From contig OX639990.1 of the NCBI GenBank assembly GCA_951828535.1, positions 3,149,300 through 3,213,299 on the forward strand: a DNA stretch of 64,000 nt. Direction: 5' to 3'. Under the pieces are notes generated by a model. The model saw only the letters and a program-made list of their open reading frames with translations, did no database searches and was not told the DNA's origin. Positions 33,589-41,663 of the stretch are shown here, piece by piece. The stretch comes from an uncultured Candidatus Entotheonella sp. Its GTDB lineage: Bacteria; Tectomicrobia; Entotheonellia; Entotheonellales; Entotheonellaceae. Within the stretch, counting starts at the first letter, position 1; each line of letters starts with the position of its first letter. The position numbers and the translations under genes were made by a program.

Positions 33589-34572
33589 ATGAAAAGAACC
33601 TCCGGGCACCGCAACAGTGCAGGAAACAGGGTGACCGTTTACGAGCGGGTCACCGAACAGGTCACGGAGCTTCTGTCGCAGGGTGTCGTCCCTTGGCAGA
33701 AACCCTGGCAGGCGAAGGTCGGACCGCCTCGCAATGGGGTGTCCGGTCGCTACTACCGCGGCCTCAATGTTTTCATGTTGAGTCACGCGGGGTTTGAATC
33801 TCCCTGGTGGTTTTCGCCCAAACAGGTCAACGACCTCGGCGGGCATATCATCAAGGGTGAGAAAGTGAGTTGGGTACACTTCTTCAAGCCTTGGCTTCCG
33901 AAGAGCGATCCCGGCAACCCGCTGGAAGTCGAAACCGAACAGGTTGAGATTTCCACCCGCCGCCCGATCTTGATCATCCGGGCATACAAGGTCGTCAACC
34001 TGGACCAGTGTGAAGGGCCAGGCGTCGACAAATTCCGCGCAAAGCATCCCCCGGTCGAAGGGCCGGTGAACAACGACAACGATCCGATCGCCGCGTGCGA
34101 GGAGGTCGTGTCGAACATGCCGCAACGTCCGGGTATCCGGTACGGTGGCGACAAGGCGTTTTTTCGGCCGTGGACGGACACCGTTCACATGCCGAGGCGC
34201 AGCGCGTTCATCTCTTCCGAAGCCTTTTACGGCACCCTGTTTCATGAACTGTGTCACTCGACCGGGCATGAGGACAGGCTGAATCGGAAGACGTTGACGG
34301 ACGGGACACCGTTCGGGAGTCCGACTTACAGCCGCGAGGAGCTGGTTGCCGAAATGGGCGCCGCATTCCTTTGCGCAATGGCAGGAATCGAAGATCCAAC
34401 GATTCAGAATTCAGCCTCCTATATCCACAGTTGGCTGAGGTTCCTCAAGTCCGATCCGAAGGCTCTGATCACCGCCGGCGCCCAGGCGCAAAAGGCGAGT
34501 GACTTCATCCTGGGATGGGCTGGAGTCGAACAGGCCCTGGCACCCGCCGAAATGGCGGAGGCAGCGGCTTGA
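33589..34572 (+). CDS. ArdC-like antirestriction protein (ssDNA-binding + zincin)
   Basis: A 327-residue protein. The N-terminal ArdC domain shows VTEQVTELLSQGVVPWQKPW and GRYYRGLNVFMLS. The C-terminal zincin-like metallopeptidase domain has HELCHSTGHEDR (HExxH at about 219-223), with a distal Glu in SREELVAEMGAA. ArdC proteins bind single-stranded DNA and protect incoming plasmids from restriction. It is headed by structured leader copy A, so it may be expressed early after transfer. Confidence 0.88.
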   Translation: MKRTSGHRNSAGNRVTVYERVTEQVTELLSQGVVPWQKPWQAKVGPPRNGVSGRYYRGLNVFMLSHAGFESPWWFSPKQVNDLGGHIIKGEKVSWVHFFKPWLPKSDPGNPLEVETEQVEISTRRPILIIRAYKVVNLDQCEGPGVDKFRAKHPPVEGPVNNDNDPIAACEEVVSNMPQRPGIRYGGDKAFFRPWTDTVHMPRRSAFISSEAFYGTLFHELCHSTGHEDRLNRKTLTDGTPFGSPTYSREELVAEMGAAFLCAMAGIEDPTIQNSASYIHSWLRFLKSDPKALITAGAQAQKASDFILGWAGVEQALAPAEMAEAAA

Positions 34573-34580
34573 ACTGAACA

Positions 34581-34668
34581 CGGGGCACTGTCCCCGTCCA
34601 CTTGCTTGACGAGTGGACCGGGGGCATACGCCTGGCCGGTCCGCTCTGTCCTTCATAAGGAGAGAGCC
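34581..34668 (+). ncRNA. Structured leader, copy B
   Basis: CGGGG/CCCCG, then GTCCACT/AGTGGAC, then ACCGG/CCGGT with CGCTCTG after it, then TCCTT/AAGGA, which encloses the ribosome-binding site AAGGAG. The ATG follows at 34669. Confidence 0.7.
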
Positions 34669-35142
34669 ATGTTGAGGACCATCGTTGTGAGTATCAGCAA
34701 TTTCGTCTGCCGGATTCTGGAACCCTTCCGCTCGGACTATGCGGGCTGCGGCTGCGTGTGTTGCGAAGACGCGCGGTACGACCTGCGGAAATACGAGGCC
34801 GACGTGGAAGCGGGTCTGCACGACTTCGAGCTGGACGAAAACGGTGATCCGTTGGCCGACAGCCTGGGAATTCATCTGGACAAGTTGGACAACGGACGTT
34901 GCGGTTGTGACCGCCCACGGTGGAACGTTCGCCCCTGTGGACATTGCGCCTGCGAATGCGAGTGCGATGACTGCCCTGCGAACAAGCTGTGGCGGGACCA
35001 GCAGGAGTCCTGGTGTGGTTGTGCCAGGCCAGGAAACGAGGGCGTCCTTGAGTGCGGGCACTGTGCCTGTGGTTATGGATGCCATGAGGTCGTCAGGAAC
35101 GGGTCTGATGCACCAATGCAGAAGGTTCCCTGTGTTGCCTGA
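34669..35142 (+). CDS. Cysteine-rich hypothetical protein
   Basis: A 157-residue acidic protein with about 19 cysteines in clusters: GCGCVCCEDARYDLR (near 25), RCGCDRPRW (near 77), CGHCACECECDDCPA (near 90), WCGCARP and ECGHCACGYGCHE (near 115-137). The spacing suggests metal binding. The segments CGHCAC occur twice, so the C-terminal half may be a duplication. No named family recognised. It is headed by leader copy B. Confidence 0.65.
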   Translation: MLRTIVVSISNFVCRILEPFRSDYAGCGCVCCEDARYDLRKYEADVEAGLHDFELDENGDPLADSLGIHLDKLDNGRCGCDRPRWNVRPCGHCACECECDDCPANKLWRDQQESWCGCARPGNEGVLECGHCACGYGCHEVVRNGSDAPMQKVPCVA

Positions 35143-35151
35143 CAAATTACT

Positions 35152-35232
35152 GGGGGTATGGCCCCTGTCCACTTGTTGGCGGAGTGGACCGGGGGTTTGC
35201 CCAACCGGTTCGCTCTTCCTGAAGGAACAGGC
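35152..35232 (+). ncRNA. Structured leader, copy C
   Basis: GGGG/CCCC, then GTCCACT/AGTGGAC, then ACCGG/CCGGT, then TTCCT/AGGAA, which encloses the AAGGA ribosome-binding site. The ATG follows at 35233. The last stem has a different sequence from the other copies but still pairs. Confidence 0.7.
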
Positions 35233-35469
35233 ATGAGCGTGCATTACCACCTGAAGCGCTGGCGGTTCGACAATCCCGAGGTCGTGGACACGGGTGAAGC
35301 ATTCGTTGTCCAGGCTGAGGCGCTGTTTCGGCAGCGGCAGCTTCAGGCGATAAGTACCCGGAACCACTTCTACGTGGAACCGTGTCACCGCGAGACGTGC
35401 CGGCTGCAAGCCGCGCACGTTGTTCGCAGGAACGGGACGCATCCGCAGAGGGTGTCCGTCCAGGATTGA
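35233..35469 (+). CDS. Small hypothetical protein
   Basis: A 78-residue protein starting MSVHYHLKRWRF and containing GEAFVVQAEALFRQRQLQAI and two Cys (CHRETC). It has no recognised domain. The start is fixed by leader copy C and its ribosome-binding hairpin. Confidence 0.6.
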   Translation: MSVHYHLKRWRFDNPEVVDTGEAFVVQAEALFRQRQLQAISTRNHFYVEPCHRETCRLQAAHVVRRNGTHPQRVSVQD

Positions 35470-35474
35470 TGAAT

Positions 35475-35561
35475 GGGGCCTGTGTCCCCGTCCACTGTAA
35501 CGCCGAGTGGACCGGGGGCCTTGCCCAGCCGGTCCGCTCTGCAGACGAAAGGAGCGGACAA
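35475..35561 (+). ncRNA. Structured leader, copy D (ahead of the clamp gene)
   Basis: GGGG/CCCC, then GTCCACT/AGTGGAC, then ACCGG/CCGGT, then GTCCGCTC (pairs exactly with GAGCGGAC), so the last hairpin holds the AAAGGAG ribosome-binding site in an 8-bp stem. The ATG of exon 1 follows at 35562. Confidence 0.72.
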
Positions 35562-35651
35562 ATGGAGATCATCCTTAACAGGGATCAAGCAATGAAAGCT
35601 GTCGACGTGGCAAGGAAATTCGCGGCAAGCGCCTCGGGGCTCAAAGTCCTG
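35562..35651 (+). CDS. dnaN: Sliding clamp (DnaN-like), exon 1 of 2
   Basis: Thirty codons, MEIILNRDQAMKAVDVARKF and on, matching the first helix-strand of beta clamps. It ends with the codon CTG just before the intron's GTGCG. Joined to 38004-39053 it gives a 379-residue clamp in which the TDLE motif falls at residues 47-50, the same position as in E. coli DnaN as I recall it. Without splicing the frame ends nine codons into the intron (stop at 35679). The symbol is by family; this is an ICE-borne paralogue rather than the host gene. Confidence 0.7.
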
Positions 35652-36231
35652 GTGCGACCTGAAGTCGCATTCGATGAGTGATTCCCGCAAGGAATCCCGG
35701 CCAGTGTGTAGGCCGGTCGTCAATCCCACATGCGTTGCTGGTAACGGCAAGGTGTGAAGCTGGGATGAAACGCCTAATGGGAACGGTAGCCATCACCAAA
35801 CCCAGGGCAAGGCGAAGGCCGGCATGGTGAACGAGAGTGAACCTTCGCTGGAAGCGTCGTCATGAGCAGCCACCGAAATGATGGATGACACGATGGTCAC
35901 GAGCCACATGTGAATACGAGGATTAGGACCCTCGTCACGCACACCATAGGCTCCGGCGCAGAGAAGGCACCTAACCCGGTCGTTTCTCACGGATGTGGAA
36001 CAGGGAAACCCCGATGAGGTCTGGCCTTCTGGCCAGTAACCCGACCGCAAGGAAGGGCCAATTCCTCAGCGGGAATAGGAGGTCGCAAGAAGCGAATGCC
36101 GACCGCCGAAAGGCAAGGGGAATCCATAACCCGTCGGATAGGGCTTATACCCAACCCGAAAGGGTGCTGACGTGCGACTGGTGAACCGGCCATAGGCCGC
36201 AGCGAGAGTTACTCATCTTGGGAGATGTTAG

Positions 36232-37944
36232 ATGCAACGGGAAACCGCTGTAAACAGAGCCAAGACGCCTGCTTCATGGAACGACATCAACTGGTGTCGC
36301 AACCGGAAGTTGGTGCGTAATTTGAGGCAGCGAATCTATAGGGCCTCACGGCAGGGAGACCACAAGAAGTTACGGTCCCTGCAACGTCTCATGTTGAAAA
36401 GCCGAGCCAACCGGGAACTCAGTATCCGGCAAGTGACGCAGGTCAACAAGGGACGACTGACTGCCGGCGTGGACAAGCTGGTGGTGAAAACGCCGCAAGG
36501 CAGGACGAGGCTGGTGGAGGAAGTTAGTCAATACCAGCCTTGGAAGGCCAAACCGGCAAGGCGGGTGTACATCCCAAAGGCCAATGGTAAGCAAAGGCCG
36601 CTCGGCATTCCAACGGTGCTTGACCGCTGCATGCAGGCCATCGTGAAGAATGCGCTGGAGCCCGAATGGGAAGCTCTCTTTGAGCCAGGCTCATATGGGT
36701 TCCGACCAGGTCGAGGCTGCCACGACGCCATAGAACGCATCTATGCATTGTCCATACCCAAAACCAGAAAGAAATGGGTGGTAGATGCAGACATCAAAGG
36801 AGCCTTCGACAACATCCGGCATGCAACCATTTTGGAGGCATTAGCCGGCTTCCCTGCCCGAAACCTCGTAAGACAATGGTTGAAGGCGGGGGTTGTTGAC
36901 AGGGGTGTGTTTGCGGAAACGACAGCAGGCACACCACAAGGCGGTGTTGTCAGTCCACTGTTGGCGAACATCGCCCTTCATGGCATGGAATCGGCGGTAG
37001 GCGTCTCGTATTGGAAAGATGGGGACTCCTACAAGATTAATAGCACCCGCGCACTGGTTCGGTACGCCGACGACTTCGTGATATTCGCCGAAACACGCGA
37101 GGACGCGGAAGCGGCCAAATCGGACATTGCGCGGTGGCTCGCGGGCCGAGGACTGGAACTCTCTCAAGAGAAAACCAGGATTCGGCACCTTACGGAGGGA
37201 TTCAACTTCCTGGGGTTCAACGTGCGCCAATACCCCGTCTCGAACACTCGGACGGGGTACAAGCTACTGATCAGGCCAAGCAAAGAGTCGGTTTCGGACT
37301 TTAAGCACCGCATGAAACGGGAATGGTCGGCTCTTGTCGGCCACAACGTAGACGCGGTGCTCGCGAGGCTGCGACCTATTCTTCGGGGATGGGTGAACTA
37401 CTACCGTACTGTAACCTCAAAGGAGACGTTCAATGGTCTTGACTATTGGATGCTCTCCCGCGAAATCAGATGGTGCAAACGCACCCACTCCAACAAGTCA
37501 TGGAACTGGATCAACCGGACCTACTTCGGTAGCTCTCGGGTCAGGCGTCAAGACAAATGGGTGTTTGGACACCCCAAAACGGGGAATCACCTGCCCAAAC
37601 TGTCATGGACGCCCATCAAGCGGCACATCATGGTCCGCTACGATGCGTCGCCAGATGATCCAGACCTGCGCTCCTACTGGGCATGGCGGGAGGCCAAGAA
37701 AGCGGTCCTTCTCCCAACTTGGCGGCAAAAGGAACTGGCTACACGACAGAGCGGGCATTGCCCAATCTGCCAAGACAGCCTGCACAACGATGAGGAACTT
37801 CACGTTCATCACGTCATTCCTAAGTCACAGGGCGGGGAGGACGCAATCTCCAACCTTGCGCTAGTACATCTCTACTGCCATCAGCAAGTACATACCGGTG
37901 GAAAGGTGACGGTGAAACCGGTTTGCTTGAGCCGTGTGCGGTGA
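36232..37944 (+). CDS. ltrA: Group II intron reverse transcriptase/maturase (LtrA type)
   Basis: A 570-residue intron-encoded protein. The RT domain shows VYIPKANGKQRPLGIPT, ADIKGAFDNI, GTPQGGVVSPLLANI and the catalytic RYADD (near 276-280). The maturase X region has LRGWVNYYR. A C-terminal HNH endonuclease domain holds CPICQDSLHNDEELHVHHVI and then HLYCHQQVH. The protein helps splicing and drives retrohoming. All catalytic motifs are present, so the intron may still be mobile. GGGAGATGTTAG precedes the ATG. Confidence 0.95.
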   Translation: MQRETAVNRAKTPASWNDINWCRNRKLVRNLRQRIYRASRQGDHKKLRSLQRLMLKSRANRELSIRQVTQVNKGRLTAGVDKLVVKTPQGRTRLVEEVSQYQPWKAKPARRVYIPKANGKQRPLGIPTVLDRCMQAIVKNALEPEWEALFEPGSYGFRPGRGCHDAIERIYALSIPKTRKKWVVDADIKGAFDNIRHATILEALAGFPARNLVRQWLKAGVVDRGVFAETTAGTPQGGVVSPLLANIALHGMESAVGVSYWKDGDSYKINSTRALVRYADDFVIFAETREDAEAAKSDIARWLAGRGLELSQEKTRIRHLTEGFNFLGFNVRQYPVSNTRTGYKLLIRPSKESVSDFKHRMKREWSALVGHNVDAVLARLRPILRGWVNYYRTVTSKETFNGLDYWMLSREIRWCKRTHSNKSWNWINRTYFGSSRVRRQDKWVFGHPKTGNHLPKLSWTPIKRHIMVRYDASPDDPDLRSYWAWREAKKAVLLPTWRQKELATRQSGHCPICQDSLHNDEELHVHHVIPKSQGGEDAISNLALVHLYCHQQVHTGGKVTVKPVCLSRVR

Positions 37945-37962
37945 AAGTCGCAAGCACGGTTC
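37929..37962 (+). ncRNA. Group II intron domain V
   Basis: The 34-nt hairpin starts GAGCCGTGTGCGGTGAAAGT and ends GCACGGTTC, the canonical catalytic domain V with its GAAA tetraloop-like cap and AGC-type catalytic triad region. Domain VI follows to 38003. It overlaps the last codons of the maturase gene. Confidence 0.88.
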
Positions 37963-38003
37963 TTAGGGGGGGGAGTTGCAGCGATGCGACTTCCCTACCC
38001 GAC

Positions 38004-39053
38004 CAAGGCGCTTTCTTGTCCGCGGGGTTCGGCCGCGTAAGGCTGACGACAACCGACCTGGAGCTGTGGTGCCAGGTCGAGATCGATGCCCAGACGCCGA
38101 AGCCGGGCAAGGCACTGATGCCGGTACGGGGTCTGGGAACTGTGTTGAAGAACATGCCGCTTAGCCACGTGGAGCTCCGCAGTGCGGGGGACGACGTGGT
38201 GTGCGAGGCGGCTTCTTCGGAGGTGCGCCTGGCCGGGATCGATCCGGACGAATACCCGGACATCGAGGAACCGGAAGGGTGCTTGATGTCGATGCCGTTG
38301 GCGGCCGCCCTGGTTGACAAGGTGGCTTACGCGGCGAGTCGAGACGAGACGCGGTACACGCTTAACGGTGTGCTTTTGGAAGTGGAGGGCCGGCAACTGA
38401 AGCTGGTCGGCACTGACGGGCACCGTCTGGCGCGTTTCGCGGGCAAGCTGCCTCCAGGCAGTGAGTGTGACGGCGGGGAGGAGCCGGTCAAGGCTATCGT
38501 CCCGGTGCGTCTACTTCAAGAAGGCGTGCGACTGGGCGGCAAGCTCGGTGGCTCGGTGACGTTCGAGCTCTACGAGAAGGCCGCCGGAATCCGGATCAAC
38601 GGGTCCGTCCGCATGTGGAGCAAGTTGATCGAGGGTCAGTACCCGGCATACGAAGAGGCTATTCCCTCGGAGTTCGCGGGTACGGTATCGGTGCCGAAAG
38701 GCGCCTTGTGCAGTGCTGTGTCGCGGTTGGCTGCCCTGTCAAAGGGCCGCCGGCAAGCAGGCGTGGCGCTATGTGTGGAGGATTCTCGGTTGGTGCTTCG
38801 TCTCGATGCGGATGCCGAAGGTGGCATCTCTGCGGTCGAGCGTCTGTCGCCGGCGAGGATCCAGGGAACGGTGCCGGTCTGCGGCCTGCGGATAAGCTAC
38901 CTGTCCGACGCCCTTGCGCGTTTGCCTGATGTCTCGATGGTCGACGTCAAGTTCTCGGACGACAAGGGCTGTAGCCCGGTGGCGATTCAGGGCCCGGAGA
39001 CATCCGGCGCCGGATTGTTGGCGGTGATCATGTCGTACGAGTTTTCGGCGTGA
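38004..39053 (+). CDS. dnaN: Sliding clamp (DnaN-like), exon 2 of 2
   Basis: Continues exon 1 in the same codon phase. It reads QGAFLSAGFGRVRLTTTDLE, then clamp hallmarks GTDGHRLA and VRMWSKLIEGQYPAYEEAIP, and ends MSYEFSA. The full spliced protein is 379 residues, close to the usual 366. The beta clamp tethers polymerases to DNA. A clamp on an ICE suggests self-directed replication or clamp-dependent DNA repair. An in-frame start before the exon exists only inside intron sequence, so this half alone is unlikely to be the real product. Confidence 0.82.
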   Translation, partial: QGAFLSAGFGRVRLTTTDLELWCQVEIDAQTPKPGKALMPVRGLGTVLKNMPLSHVELRSAGDDVVCEAASSEVRLAGIDPDEYPDIEEPEGCLMSMPLAAALVDKVAYAASRDETRYTLNGVLLEVEGRQLKLVGTDGHRLARFAGKLPPGSECDGGEEPVKAIVPVRLLQEGVRLGGKLGGSVTFELYEKAAGIRINGSVRMWSKLIEGQYPAYEEAIPSEFAGTVSVPKGALCSAVSRLAALSKGRRQAGVALCVEDSRLVLRLDADAEGGISAVERLSPARIQGTVPVCGLRISYLSDALARLPDVSMVDVKFSDDKGCSPVAIQGPETSGAGLLAVIMSYEFSA

Positions 39054-39059
39054 TCTGAC

Positions 39060-39141
39060 GGGGGCAAACCTCCCGTCCGCTTTTCTTGGCGGACCGGGGG
39101 GAATTGCCCTGCCGGTCCGCTCTGATGCAAGGAGCGGAGCG
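39060..39141 (+). ncRNA. Structured leader, copy E
   Basis: Here stem 2 is GTCCGC/GCGGAC instead of GTCCACT/AGTGGAC, so both sides changed together. ACCGG/CCGGT is kept. TCCGCTC/GAGCGGA encloses the AAGGAG ribosome-binding site. The ATG follows at 39142. Confidence 0.72.
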
Positions 39142-39399
39142 ATGAGTGAAGAAGGTATCTGTGTTGGCTGTGGTCGTGATTGCCTCGACACCATCGAGTG
39201 CAATTGCACCCAGGAGATCGGCGCATGCGAGGAATGCCGGGAATCCGACATCAACCTGGTATGCGGCACTTGCCGCGACCGGGCAGTACGGGTGGTTCCT
39301 GTGGGTGCTTTTCCGTGCTGGGGCTTCATGGACGACGAAGCCGGCGTGGAACGGGACCTGGGGGGACGCTTGCCCGTGACCGCTCCGGTCGGGGCGTGA
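39142..39399 (+). CDS. Cysteine-rich small protein
   Basis: An 85-residue protein with ten cysteines: EGICVGCGRDCLDTIECNC, then GACEECRES and VCGTCRDRA, which look like two zinc-binding knuckles. It is headed by leader copy E. No named family recognised. It follows the clamp gene by 88 bp. Confidence 0.6.
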   Translation: MSEEGICVGCGRDCLDTIECNCTQEIGACEECRESDINLVCGTCRDRAVRVVPVGAFPCWGFMDDEAGVERDLGGRLPVTAPVGA

Positions 39400-40116
39400 G
39401 GACCGCCGTACCGTGCTCTGTGACGGTATGGACTTTGCCGGGCCGGGTATCCCTGGCTCGCAGATGTGCTGCGCCGCGTCCAGCGGCGCTTACCTCCCCT
39501 GCGCCTTCCCAAAGGCGTGACACGCGGCGTTCAGCAGCGCTGCATTGCGGGTGCCGCAAGGCACCCCTGGCGTCGTCCAGACGCCGGCATTCCCGGCGCC
39601 CCGTCCAGGGGCGCAAGCAAGGCGGCGGCGTCCAGCCGCAACGCCTGGCGGTACGGCGCGAAAGCGTCGTCACTACCGTCGAGCTTGCGAGACTAGGTAG
39701 TGACGACGCTCTACGTCGTAGGACTGACAACCCGGAAACCCGCTCACTACGTGGGGTTTCGCAGTCCGGCGCTCGAAGGAGGAAAAGTGCCGGGAAGTGC
39801 CAGACGGCGAAAACGCAATTTTTTTCGCGCTCGGCAAAAGAGATAGACCCCGATGTTCGACCTTGTTTGCAAGGCGGAATCGGATGCCCGGTTAGCGGGG
39901 CAAGGGGCCATTTCGCTATGCGAGACTGAGGCTGCTTCAAGCATCCCAGTGGCGCCCATACGCTAACCACCCTCGGAAAATCGTAGCTTGGAAACGGACG
40001 TCATGGGTGCGCCTGGTTGTTGGGTACACGGCCTTGCGCAGGCGGCCGTATCGTGCAGACGCCTTGCCGGATGGGCAACGCCGCGCCGCGAGGCCAGGCA
40101 AAGTGAGGAAGGGCGT
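39400..40116. other. 717-bp non-coding region dense in inverted repeats
   Basis: No supported gene is present. Perfect hairpins are GGGTGCC/GGCACCC (39549-39566, GCAA loop), GGCGTC/GACGCC (39569-39585) and a 14-bp stem GCGTCGTCACTACC/GGTAGTGACGACGC (39664-39677 with 39696-39709). Such density suits an origin of transfer, a replication origin or a structured RNA. Which one cannot be told from the sequence alone. A ribosome-binding site GAGGAAGGGCGT leads into the next gene. Confidence 0.5.
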
Positions 40117-40980
40117 ATGGCAAACGGAGACCTCGTGAAGATGACCTGGCGGCATCGAGAGAATAGTTACAACACGCAGCGAGCCCGGCGGGCCATCGTC
40201 GGGATGATTGCCCAGCAGCTCGGGGACATGGGTTTCAACCGCCTCAAGGCGAAGAACCTGAAGGAAAAGCATGCAGTCGCGTTGATCGAGCGCTGGAAGG
40301 GCGAAGGCCTGGGCGCAGGGACCCTGAAGAACAGGATGGGAGTATTGCGCTGGATGTACGAAAAAGTGAACAAGTCCTGGATGCTGGCAAAGCGGAATGC
40401 GGATTACGGCATTGGTAATCGGCAATACCTGACAAACGTGAACAAGGCCCGTGAGCTGACGCCGGAGAACCTGGCTGCGATCAAGAGCGAGCACGTGCGG
40501 ATGAGTGTCGAGCTGCAGCGGCAATTCGGGCTGCGCCGTGAAGAGTCGATGAAGGTCCGGGTCGCCTGGGCGGATCGAGGGTCTTACCTGAAGCTCGAAG
40601 GGTCGTGGACGAAGGGCGGCCGCGAGCGAGCCATCCCGATCCGGACGGCCGAGCAGAGGGACTTGCTGGACCGCGTGCAAGCACTGACGGGCAACGGGTC
40701 CCTGATACCGGCCGGGTCGAAATACATAGACCACCTGAAACTGTACGAAAACCAGACCGCGGCGGCGGGCTTGGAAAAGCTTCACGGCTTGCGGCATGCC
40801 TACGCGCAGGAGCGTTACAAGGAAATCACGGGTTGGATCGCGCCTGCCGCCGGAGGGCCTTCGAGCGACGAACTGGAGAGGGACGGACGACGGGAAGAGG
40901 ACAGGGCCGCAAGGCTGCAAATCAGCCGGGAATTAGGGCATTCCAGAGAGCAAATCAGCGTCGTTTATTTGGGGAGGTGA
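40117..40980 (+). CDS. Second tyrosine recombinase (integrase-domain protein)
   Basis: A 287-residue tyrosine recombinase with Arg140 or Arg141 (QFGLRREESM), Lys166 (WTKGG), His223 and Arg226 (HGLRHAYAQ), His275 (ELGHSR) and Tyr284 (VVYLGR), so the catalytic set is complete. It is unlike the left-end integrase. ICEs of the GI type often carry such an internal recombinase of unknown target. The ATG at 40117 follows GTGAGGAAGGGCGT; the preceding inverted-repeat region may be its substrate, which is inference. Confidence 0.85.
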   Translation: MANGDLVKMTWRHRENSYNTQRARRAIVGMIAQQLGDMGFNRLKAKNLKEKHAVALIERWKGEGLGAGTLKNRMGVLRWMYEKVNKSWMLAKRNADYGIGNRQYLTNVNKARELTPENLAAIKSEHVRMSVELQRQFGLRREESMKVRVAWADRGSYLKLEGSWTKGGRERAIPIRTAEQRDLLDRVQALTGNGSLIPAGSKYIDHLKLYENQTAAAGLEKLHGLRHAYAQERYKEITGWIAPAAGGPSSDELERDGRREEDRAARLQISRELGHSREQISVVYLGR

Positions 40981-41130
40981 AGGGGTCAGGAACGTTTCCG
41001 GCGGGATCGACGGCGGTGCTTGAAAACGAGCCAAGGTATCCAGACTTGGCAGCTGAACAACAGCCATGTGGCGAGGCGCAAGCGGTCCCATAGCTGTTTC
41101 ATTAGAATCCTTAGATCGAGCCGGAGCATT

Positions 41131-41183
41131 TGCCGCCTTTCGCGGTCGCCGGACCTCTTTGGATTAGGTCCGGCTGCTCCAGA
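41131..41183 (-). repeat. REP-like palindromic repeat, copy 2
   Basis: Reverse-strand copy of the repeat at 24591 and 42731, with the same CCGGACCT/AGGTCCGG stem and 9-nt loop followed by CGACCGCG. It lies downstream of the second recombinase gene. Confidence 0.7.
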
Positions 41184-41559
41184 CTACTTTACCGTGAGAC
41201 AGACTTGCCAGTGGTAAGAATGGTCTAACTGGGTCGCCCTCGCCGGGCGTGGAAGATAGTGAGACTCAGGAAGTGCGGCGCACCTCTCCTGGGAAGCTGC
41301 CGAACAGTGCCAGAATTGCTGAATGAGACGCTTCAACGGCGACCAGCTACCATTTTTCACTCCAGGATCGCCCCTGACGGGTTTTTCGATCCAGGTAAGG
41401 TCTAATGATACTCCTCCTCCACATCTCGTCATTAGTAATTCTCGCCCACTGTCACCCCTGTCCAACTTACACGAATCCGTCTCGATCGGCTTTCACGAGA
41501 AACGGCAGGTGAACGCCTTGCCATAACAGGGCGGGAAAAGGCAAAACGCATGGCATCGG

Positions 41560-41585
41560 AATATAATAGACAGTATGGTTATATT
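41560..41585. promoter_or_regulatory. AT-rich inverted repeat upstream of parA
   Basis: AATATAA (41560-41566) and TTATATT (41579-41585) are exact complements around a 12-nt spacer. It lies 80 bp ahead of parA in a GC-rich neighbourhood. It is a candidate operator or partition site. Confidence 0.4.
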
Positions 41586-41663
41586 GACAACGCAAGGCGA
41601 AGCGCGTATTCAAGTAGGGCGACTGTAAAGTGCACGCCATGACGAAAGGGACAGAGGGATGGT

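Larger units (their letters stand above)
35652..38003 (+). mobile_element. Group II intron inserted in the clamp gene
   Basis: The 5' end is GTGCGACC, a group II consensus, and the 3' end is CTACCCGAC (AY end). Domain V is at 37929-37962. TAGGAC at 35924-35929 can pair with the last six exon bases GTCCTG (five Watson-Crick plus one G-U), a fitting EBS1-IBS1 contact. Domains I-III occupy 35652 to about 36231, and the maturase gene lies in domain IV. The intron is 2352 nt and its removal joins two exons in frame. Confidence 0.9.
40981..41663. other. Intergenic region ahead of parA
   Basis: No gene is seen in these 683 bp. The stretch contains REP-like copy 2 (41131-41183) and an AT-rich inverted repeat (41560-41585) close to parA. 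Base composition falls in AT-rich pockets around 41330-41420, perhaps a replication or partition site. Confidence 0.45.

Noticed and set aside
37923-38003. Start of the clamp gene at 37923 inside the intron
   Set aside because: Those codons are domain V and VI of the intron. Splicing restores a clamp of normal length, so this is not a real N-terminus.
39400-40116. CRISPR-like array suggested by many GC-rich repeats
   Set aside because: The repeats are inverted hairpins of different sequence, with no regularly spaced identical units.
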